DNA of 64,000 nucleotides, taken from the IMG/VR virus record IMGVR_UViG_3300044613_004618, positions 62,001 through 126,000 of that record; one strand, given 5' to 3'. Source of the DNA: a virus. Under the pieces are notes generated by a model. That model was given only the letters and a program-made list of their open reading frames with translations. It was not told the origin of the DNA and ran no database searches. This document shows positions 57,841 to 64,000 of this stretch, one piece after another. The translations under genes and the position numbers were made by a program. Position 1 is the first letter of the stretch; each line of letters starts with the position of its first letter.

Positions 57841-60401
57841 TGACCGGACCTGTCGATCCCATTTTCGATCCGAACAAGTGCGGTTTGGGCCCGGTCCCCA
57901 AGCCTCCGGTGCAGTTCGTCATCGATTGCAACATCGATGAGCCGCCGCCGCCGATCTTCGACTGCGAACCGCCGAGCATTCCGCGCGAGCCGCCACCGCC
58001 GCCGTGCCCCGAGTTCACCGGCGAGGTCACGGTCACCGCCGCGCCGCAAACCTGCTCCGGACCCAGCGAGCCTTCCGGCGCTCTGCTGATCACCAAGGTA
58101 GACAACGACCCGTGCCGCTTTTCGATTGACCTAGACCTGGACATTCCAATTCCGCCCGCGCCGTGCCCTGAAATCAAAGAGGGCGAGGTTACGGTCAACG
58201 TTGGTTACGCCGGAACAGGTGCTGGGTGCGTTTCTGAGGCTACCGGCGCCATTATTATCACGCCGCTTCCCGAAACTGATCCGTGCAGCGACAGCGATGA
58301 ACCAAGGTGCCAATTCCAGATCGATCTGAACCTGGACATTCCGATCCCCCAGCCGGTGTGCCCCGAGATTAACGAAGGCACGGTCAGCGTCAACGTTGGC
58401 TACAGCGACTGCGTGTCCGGCGCCAGCGGCGGGTTCACGATCACCAAGAACGAGATTGAAGGAGACTGCAACACTCCGCCGACCTGCTCGTTCACGATCG
58501 ACCTGGATTTGGACATCCCAATCCCCAAGCCGGTGTGCCCCGAGATTAACGAAGGCACGGTCAGCGTCAACGTTGGCTACAGCGACTGCGTGTCCGGCGC
58601 CAGCGGCGGGTTCACAATTACCAAGAATGAGACCCCCGGAGATTGCGACACTCCACCGACCTGCTCGTTCACGATCGACCTGGATTTGGACATCCCAATC
58701 CCCAAGCCGGTGTGTCCAGAAATCAACGAAGGAACGGTCAGCGTCAACGTTGGCTACAGCGATTGCATCTCGGGCGCTAGCGGCGGGTTCACGATTACCA
58801 AGAATGAAACCCCTGGAGATTGCGACACCCCGCCAACCTGCGATTTCACAATCGACCTAAACCTGGACATCCCGATCCCCAAACCGGTGTGTCCGGAGAT
58901 TAACGAAGGCGCGGTTAACGTTAACGTCGGCTACAGCGATTGCGTGTCGCAGGCAAGCGGTGGTTTCACGATCACCAAGACGGAAACGCCGGGTGACTGC
59001 GATACGCCGCCGACCTGCTCGTTCACGATCGACCTCAACCTGGACATCCCGATTCCCAAGCCGGTTTGTCCCACGTTCAAGGAAGGTGCCGTCAGCGTAA
59101 ACGTCGGCTACGACGACTGCGTGCCGCAGGCAAGCGGTGCGTTTACGATCAGTAAAACCGAAACAAGCGGCGACTGCGACACTCCACCCACGTGCGAGTT
59201 CACGATCGACCTTGACCTGGACATCCCGATTCCCAAGCCGGTTTGCCCGACATTTTCCGCATCGGGCACCATTGCTTTTGGCGCGCCATCCATCTCCGTC
59301 AACGGAAACGTCAACTCAACGCCTGGCGACTGCGACACGCCGCCGACGTGCGACATCACGCTGGGCGTGGATGTTGTTGTTCCCAACCCCGCGTGCCCCG
59401 TCATCAGCGGCGCGATCAGCGTTTACGAAGCAGAAGAACCTACCGGCACGGTTACCGTTACCAAGAACGAAGGTCCCAGCGGCGCGTGCGAATTCAACAT
59501 TGAAATTGATATTGGGGTGCCCAAACCAAAGTGTCCCGAGATCAGCGGTTCAATCAGCGTTTATGAAACGGAAGAAGAGCCAACTGGCACTTTTTCTGTT
59601 ACTAGCGGTGAAACAGCGAGCGGCATTTGCGAATTCAACATTGAGATCGCCATCGGGGTACCCAAGCCGTCGGGCGTCACGGGCCCCACCGGCCCCAGTG
59701 GCCCGAGCGGGCCTAGCGGTCCTTCTGGACCTAGCGGCGCAAGCGGGCCGAGCGGCCCTTCCGGACCCAGCGGCCCTAGCGGTGTCGGTGGTGCTACAGG
59801 TCCAAGTGGACCTAGCGGACCCAGTGGTCCGAGCGGCCCTCAAGGTCCGAGCGGCGTGGATGGCATCCCAGGCGCTACAGGTCCAAGTGGACCTAGCGGC
59901 CCTCAAGGTCCGAGTGGCGTGGATGGCATCCCAGGCGCTACAGGTCCAAGTGGACCTAGCGGCCCTCAAGGTCCAAGCGGCCCAGAAGGCCCTAGCGGCC
60001 CCAAGGGCGACCCCGGCGAACCAGGACCGTCTGGCCCTGGCGGCCCCAGTGGCCCGCAAGGCCCCAGCGGCCCAGCAGGTCCAAGTGGACCAAAGGGCGA
60101 CAAGGGAGACACAGGCGACCCCGGGCTGCCCGGACCTAGCGGTCCCAAGGGCGACAAGGGAGACACCGGCCCCAGCGGCCCGAAGGGCGACAAGGGCGAC
60201 CAGGGCGACCCAGGCGCGCCTGGTTCGTCTATTGTGGGCCCACCCGGGCCGCCAGGGCCGCCTGGGCCGAGCGGGCCGAAGGGCGACAAGGGCGACCCGG
60301 GCGACGACTGCGTCAAGGTCCCGGTGACCGTGCTGACTGGCATGTCGTGTTCCGGCGGAAACTTGATTGCAGACACGACGACCATCGAGGTGTGCGAGTA
60401 A
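57840..60401 (+). CDS. Repeat protein with collagen-like shaft
   Basis: An 853-residue fibre. The N-terminal 110 residues are Pro-rich ([20 protein letters not shown]). Two longer, diverged units are followed by five 59-residue units (residues about 176-470) with consensus [20 protein letters not shown]...[20 protein letters not shown]...LDIPIPKPV and four cysteines in most units. Less regular beta units follow. Residues about 612-824 form roughly 70 Gly-X-Y triplets ([17 protein letters not shown]), broken once by GSSIVG, a trimeric collagen-like stalk. A short C-terminal cap ([20 protein letters not shown]) follows. ATG 57840 overlaps the previous stop. Confidence 0.75.
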   Translation: MTGPVDPIFDPNKCGLGPVPKPPVQFVIDCNIDEPPPPIFDCEPPSIPREPPPPPCPEFTGEVTVTAAPQTCSGPSEPSGALLITKVDNDPCRFSIDLDLDIPIPPAPCPEIKEGEVTVNVGYAGTGAGCVSEATGAIIITPLPETDPCSDSDEPRCQFQIDLNLDIPIPQPVCPEINEGTVSVNVGYSDCVSGASGGFTITKNEIEGDCNTPPTCSFTIDLDLDIPIPKPVCPEINEGTVSVNVGYSDCVSGASGGFTITKNETPGDCDTPPTCSFTIDLDLDIPIPKPVCPEINEGTVSVNVGYSDCISGASGGFTITKNETPGDCDTPPTCDFTIDLNLDIPIPKPVCPEINEGAVNVNVGYSDCVSQASGGFTITKTETPGDCDTPPTCSFTIDLNLDIPIPKPVCPTFKEGAVSVNVGYDDCVPQASGAFTISKTETSGDCDTPPTCEFTIDLDLDIPIPKPVCPTFSASGTIAFGAPSISVNGNVNSTPGDCDTPPTCDITLGVDVVVPNPACPVISGAISVYEAEEPTGTVTVTKNEGPSGACEFNIEIDIGVPKPKCPEISGSISVYETEEEPTGTFSVTSGETASGICEFNIEIAIGVPKPSGVTGPTGPSGPSGPSGPSGPSGASGPSGPSGPSGPSGVGGATGPSGPSGPSGPSGPQGPSGVDGIPGATGPSGPSGPQGPSGVDGIPGATGPSGPSGPQGPSGPEGPSGPKGDPGEPGPSGPGGPSGPQGPSGPAGPSGPKGDKGDTGDPGLPGPSGPKGDKGDTGPSGPKGDKGDQGDPGAPGSSIVGPPGPPGPPGPSGPKGDKGDPGDDCVKVPVTVLTGMSCSGGNLIADTTTIEVCE
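58365..59249 (+). repeat. Five tandem 177-bp repeats (59 residues each)
   Basis: Units begin at 58365, 58542, 58719, 58896 and 59073, each exactly 177 bases apart. They are near-identical at DNA level in the first three units and progressively diverged after. Recent unequal exchange or slippage is the simplest origin. Confidence 0.85.
59673..60308 (+). repeat. Collagen-like Gly-X-Y coding repeat
   Basis: About 70 Gly-X-Y triplets coded with varied synonymous codons. It includes a 63-bp block (CCTCAAGGTCCGAGYGGCGT...) repeated about twice near 59838-59960, so the array also changes by duplication. Confidence 0.8.
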
Positions 60402-60402
60402 C

Positions 60403-61098
60403 ATGCCTACGATCGATCTGGGCCCGTGCGGCTGCTGTTCGTCGTCGAGTAGTGCGCAGCAAGGCTGGGCGTGCATACTGGGCTGGGTTTGCGAGTCCTC
60501 GAGTAGCAGTAGTAGTAGCGCCAGCGGGTGTACAACTGACGCTGATTGTAAGTTTTGCCCGGCAAGCTACACCTATATTGAAGAGGCAAACACATGCTGC
60601 CCGCCAGGAACAGAGTGGGGCCCCTGGCCGCCAGACAATCCGAGCAATCCGCCCGCGTGCTACGGGCCCGGCGCGGTTACCTTCGGCGTTTCGCCGACAA
60701 ATGGTTATTGCTGCAACGGTATTTGCAAAAATCCAGCGACTGATCTTGTTGGTTGCCAACCTGACACAAGTCAACCGTGTTACGAGGCAACGTACGAAGA
60801 TTGCGAGAGATCTGGAAACTCACCAACCATTTACCCGTGCGGTTGTCCCATTCCGTGTATTGATGGCGTCCTAGAGTGCCCAGAGGGTAATTGTCCGTGC
60901 GAAAATTATGTTTGCTGCCCGGACGGCTTTAACTGCGCAGCAACACTTGCCGAGTGCCCAGGTGTTGCGCCATTTACGGCACAAGTTGAGCAACAGCAAC
61001 AGCTCACACATACACAAAATCCTCGTGTGCTCCCACTGCGCAAGGCGCCAGTGGTAAACTTGCCGACAGACCGAACCGTCTACATTTGCAACGATTGA
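60403..61098 (+). CDS. Cys-rich, Ser-run virion surface protein
   Basis: A 231-residue protein. Two serine runs near residues 13-18 and 31-39 ([16 protein letters not shown]) flank short segments. The rest has over 25 cysteines ([35 protein letters not shown]), the pattern of disulphide-knotted or EGF-like repeats. The C-terminus is Gln/Pro-rich. ATG 60403 is 1 nt after the previous stop. Disulphides would need an oxidising environment, so an exterior fibre location is likely. No family is recognised. Confidence 0.55.
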   Translation: MPTIDLGPCGCCSSSSSAQQGWACILGWVCESSSSSSSSASGCTTDADCKFCPASYTYIEEANTCCPPGTEWGPWPPDNPSNPPACYGPGAVTFGVSPTNGYCCNGICKNPATDLVGCQPDTSQPCYEATYEDCERSGNSPTIYPCGCPIPCIDGVLECPEGNCPCENYVCCPDGFNCAATLAECPGVAPFTAQVEQQQQLTHTQNPRVLPLRKAPVVNLPTDRTVYICND

Positions 61099-61101
61099 TT
61101 T

Positions 61102-64000
61102 ATGGGCTGCAGACAAGTCAACTGCGACGAATACCCGGACCAGCCGTGTTTCGACACCGAGCAGCAGTGCCGGTGCAACTGCCCGGGTAGCGGTGTCGAC
61201 CCGGAAAGCCCAGAGTGCCAGAGCTCTACCTCTAGCGGTTCCAGTGACTCCAGCGGCTCCAGCGATCCTTGCGGCGATCCGCCAAAAAAGTGCGTCGGCG
61301 GCACGCTTGACCGAACAGCCACGACTTGCGTGTGCGTTTGCCCCGATGGTTCAACCGACCCGGCGGGCGGTAATTGCCCATGCGATAATCCAAATCATAA
61401 GCGCAACGCGAACGGGGAATGCGTCTGTGACCCAAACCCACCTTGTCTGGGCGGTTCTGTAAATCAACTCGACTGCTCGTGTCAATGCCCTGACGGCGGA
61501 GAAGTAGCAAATGGTGCGTGTCCGTGCCCAGAAGATCTTTATGGCCCTGGTCACGTACGCGACGCAGACGGCGAATGCGTTTGCGAACCACCACTTGTCT
61601 GCCTGCCGCCGTATAAACAGGCGACAGAAATAGGCGTTGACGGAGACGGCAACCCGATTAGCAAGTCCTTGTGCCGCTGCGATTGCAACACCAACGCTGT
61701 TACATGTGTGGGCGGCACCGTCGATCCCGCTCTTTGCGAATGTCGCTGTCCGTTTGGCACTACCCTTAAACCAACACAAAACGTCAACGGCCTTGGCGGC
61801 GAGTGCGTGCCGTGGACTTTCAATTGTGTTAACGGCGGTTGTTACGCCGTGGCAGAAGGAGGCGCGTATCCCGACCTTGGTGCCTGCGGCGCCGCCTGCG
61901 GTGGCGGTGGCGGTGGAGGCGGCGGTGGAGGCGACCCACCTCCGCCGCCGTGCGTGAACTGCTGCGACCCGATACCACTTCCGCCGCAGCCTGAGCCGCT
62001 GACCTGCCCAGACGGCACGGTATACGGCGCCATTGTTTACGAGACGTTTGACAAAGACGACTGCTCCTGGATCCCGACAACGCAGGAGTGGGGCACTTGC
62101 AATGGCAGCAGCAGTTCTACGTCGTCGTGCGATTGCAGCGCCGCCAATCCCGGACCGACCGAGTATGGAACAGCCTGCGGGCGCGCGGTTCCAATCAAAC
62201 AGGGTGGCAGCACCGGCTGCTTTGGCGCTTACGCAAATTTGACGTGGTGTGATACTTGCGGCAACAACGGTGTGCCGCAACTGAAGCGCGCTGATTGGTT
62301 CTATTTCAACAAAAACACCTGCGAGTTTGAACCGTCTCCAGGAAACGGCAACGGCGAGTTGCCCTGCCCCGGCGAGTCGTCATCCTCTTCGAGTAGCGGT
62401 GTTTCTTTATCGTCCACGAGCAGCGTCCAGTCCTCGTCCTCTGAGAGCAGCTACTCCAAGAGCAGCGAATCGTCCGACAGCAGCGCCTCTTCGTTGAGCA
62501 GCGCGTCTGACAACAGCGGCTCCTCGTTGAGCAGCACGTCTGACAACAGCGCCTCTTCATTGAGCAGCGCGTCCGACAACGGCGGCTCCTCACTGAGCAG
62601 CGCGTCTAACAGCAGCAGCTCCTCACTGAGTAGTACCGTATCTTCCAGCAGCGCCGTATCCTCCAGCAGTTCTTCCAGCAGCTCCTCCTGCGCGCTTGCC
62701 GAGCCGGTGGCCGTGTCGTTCGCCGGTTCAAGCGTTGGCGGCGTGCCGCTCAACTCGTTGATCGCTGGCAGCAAATATCGCGTCCTGGTGGCGACCACAA
62801 ACGCCACGGCCATCGCCCAGGCTCAGGGCGAGTGGCAGCTGTATTCCAGCGCGGTGCCTGGCACCCCGATCAAGTCAGGCGATTTCACGCCCGGGCAGAA
62901 TTCATTCACGTTTGAAGTGACGGCCGAGGAGATGCTCGCCACGCTGGGGTTGACGTTTGCGACGGCTTCGCCGGGGTCGTACTATTTTCCGCTCTGCGCC
63001 CGCTTGAACATTTGCGGCGCGGAGTACACAACCAAATGTCCTGAAGGGCAAAGCGTCACGGTCGTTGTTGGCAGTAACGTTGTTGCACCTAGCAGCTCTA
63101 GCAGCTCCAGCAGCGCAAGTGGCGCGTCGAGCAGCTCGGGCAGCAGTGTCGTCGCGATCAACTACGAGGCGGCGCAGCAGCAGTGGCTGGAGTACGGCAC
63201 GGTGATCACGGGCGTGGTTAAACTCAGCACCGGGGAACTGTCTGCCGTTAACACCTATAACCGCAACGCGTCTTTTTGCTCAGGCGCCGGGGCTCCCACG
63301 GTGTGCCGTTTGTGGGATGAAAACCTCAGCACCTCATTCACGCTCATGGCTTCGCTGCAGGCAGGATACGGATACTTTATCGAGCTGCGTCCCAACGCAT
63401 CCGCGGGCGCGCCGGTTCGGGGCGTTCGCTGGTCCCCGGTGGGCCTCAGCAGTTTCTACAACGTGAAACTGGAGTACCAATACCGTGCTTACGGAACCAC
63501 CGGGCCGTGGCAAACCGCTTCCACAACGTTGACCGATAGCGGCGCGACCTACTACACCTACGCGTTTCCAGCCAACGTGGAAATTCTCAGCGTCCGTTTC
63601 ATTGCCAGCGAATCGTACAGCGGCGGCGCGGTCCAGATCGGACTGCGCGAAATGGACCTGCAGTTCTTTATTTCAGGCGGTTCCAGTTCGTCCAGCAGCG
63701 CGACGCTGCCAACGATCGACTGGACCGCGGCCAAGCAGACGTGGCTGGGTTCCGGTCTCGTGCTTGCAGGCACGTGCCAGGTGAAGCACAACGGCACGTT
63801 TGTTACGGAAGAGGCCAGCACCAACTTTACAGGCCCAGTTTACAACTACCAGAACTGGCGCCGTTCGCTTTGCCCCGTCGCGGGCCCAACCTACTGTGTT
63901 TTGTTTGACGGAAATGAAAACACTGGCTGGTCGATGAACGCAAGCATGTTGAACACGGCAACTGAATTGCAAGGTTACGGCGTCGAGGTGCGCCCCGCGG
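61102..64000 (+). CDS. Giant Cys/Ser-rich fibre protein (incomplete at window end)
   Basis: An open reading frame of 966 codons with no stop before the window ends. Residues 1-425 are cysteine-rich with EGF-like spacing (CNCPGSGVD, CVCPDGST) and a Gly/Pro-rich linker (near 275-290). Residues about 426-529 are almost pure serine with an 11-residue unit (SSLSSASDNSG) repeated four times. Beta domains separated by short Ser linkers follow; from 63157 two homologous domains occur (INYEAAQQQWLEYG and IDWTAAKQTWLGSG), the second cut by the window edge. It is probably the distal adhesin of a fibre. ATG 61102 is 3 nt after the previous stop. Confidence 0.65.
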   Translation, partial: MGCRQVNCDEYPDQPCFDTEQQCRCNCPGSGVDPESPECQSSTSSGSSDSSGSSDPCGDPPKKCVGGTLDRTATTCVCVCPDGSTDPAGGNCPCDNPNHKRNANGECVCDPNPPCLGGSVNQLDCSCQCPDGGEVANGACPCPEDLYGPGHVRDADGECVCEPPLVCLPPYKQATEIGVDGDGNPISKSLCRCDCNTNAVTCVGGTVDPALCECRCPFGTTLKPTQNVNGLGGECVPWTFNCVNGGCYAVAEGGAYPDLGACGAACGGGGGGGGGGGDPPPPPCVNCCDPIPLPPQPEPLTCPDGTVYGAIVYETFDKDDCSWIPTTQEWGTCNGSSSSTSSCDCSAANPGPTEYGTACGRAVPIKQGGSTGCFGAYANLTWCDTCGNNGVPQLKRADWFYFNKNTCEFEPSPGNGNGELPCPGESSSSSSSGVSLSSTSSVQSSSSESSYSKSSESSDSSASSLSSASDNSGSSLSSTSDNSASSLSSASDNGGSSLSSASNSSSSSLSSTVSSSSAVSSSSSSSSSSCALAEPVAVSFAGSSVGGVPLNSLIAGSKYRVLVATTNATAIAQAQGEWQLYSSAVPGTPIKSGDFTPGQNSFTFEVTAEEMLATLGLTFATASPGSYYFPLCARLNICGAEYTTKCPEGQSVTVVVGSNVVAPSSSSSSSSASGASSSSGSSVVAINYEAAQQQWLEYGTVITGVVKLSTGELSAVNTYNRNASFCSGAGAPTVCRLWDENLSTSFTLMASLQAGYGYFIELRPNASAGAPVRGVRWSPVGLSSFYNVKLEYQYRAYGTTGPWQTASTTLTDSGATYYTYAFPANVEILSVRFIASESYSGGAVQIGLREMDLQFFISGGSSSSSSATLPTIDWTAAKQTWLGSGLVLAGTCQVKHNGTFVTEEASTNFTGPVYNYQNWRRSLCPVAGPTYCVLFDGNENTGWSMNASMLNTATELQGYGVEVRPA
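62488..62619 (+). repeat. Four 33-bp Ser-rich repeats
   Basis: Units at 62488, 62521, 62554 and 62587 encode an 11-residue Ser-Leu-Ser motif with Asp-Asn at positions 8-9 in the first three. They lie within a longer serine run (62377-62688). Confidence 0.8.

Noticed and set aside
58365-59249. CRISPR array
   Set aside because: The 177-bp units are contiguous coding repeats without spacers.
1-64000. tRNA, rRNA or insertion sequence genes
   Set aside because: I saw no cloverleaf-like cluster, ribosomal segment or transposase motif; all space is taken by tightly packed + strand genes.

Overview
This window looks like the late, virion-structural half of a large contractile-tailed (myovirus-type) bacteriophage or phage-like genome. 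It is GC-rich, and essentially every real gene lies on the + strand with tight spacing or start/stop overlaps. A complete contractile tail is visible: sheath, tube, spike, tape measure, hub, gp25-like and J-like baseplate proteins, and fibres. An HK97-fold-type major capsid protein is also present. No portal or large terminase is recognisable, so those must lie outside the window or be very diverged. The host cannot be read directly. Serine-run and cysteine-rich fibre proteins, and lysis-region genes that are proteases rather than muramidases, make me think of a planctomycete-like host, but this is only an inference.

Layout. (1) 1-6.66 kb: small membrane, exported or proline-rich proteins, a matrix-metalloproteinase-like protein with a cysteine switch, and a papain-fold cysteine protease. 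(2) 6.67-13.9 kb: a multisubunit RNA polymerase. One 1458-residue chain fuses all of beta to the N-terminal half of beta' (with the DFDGD catalytic loop). Two small genes follow, then the C-terminal half of beta' (bridge helix, trigger loop). Neither large subunit contains a cysteine. (3) 13.98-25.94 kb: head module with a large unknown protein, an HTH protein, internal proteins, a probable prohead protease, a scaffold-like protein, a decoration-like protein and the major capsid protein. (4) 26-33.6 kb: connector/completion proteins, sheath and tube. (5) 33.7-49.4 kb: spike, chaperone-like pair, tape measure, hub, a sigma-70-family protein, gp25-like wedge, J-like wedge and a further baseplate protein. 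(6) 49.4-64 kb: fibres and adhesins, including five tandem paralogues, a protein with 59-residue repeats plus a collagen-like shaft, and a Cys/Ser-rich giant that runs off the end of the window.

How the parts may work together. A phage-encoded polymerase plus a phage sigma-like protein could transcribe phage genes independently of the host enzyme. Four sequence signals run across the modules. First, a dispersed 12-bp palindrome (WWWGATATCWWW, 15 copies) occurs in all three reading phases and once between genes. Second, five hairpins hold the Shine-Dalgarno sequence in a fixed hexaloop, with different but complementary arms, in front of structural genes including capsid and sheath. Third, a TTCACA-N6-TGTGAA element sits mostly between genes. 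Fourth, a short hydrophobic-x-K-x-A peptide lies near residue 25 of several head proteins and may be the maturation cleavage site.

All calls come from reading the sequence. No database search, fold prediction or statistical test was run. No gap between genes exceeds about 190 bases, so there are no long empty stretches.
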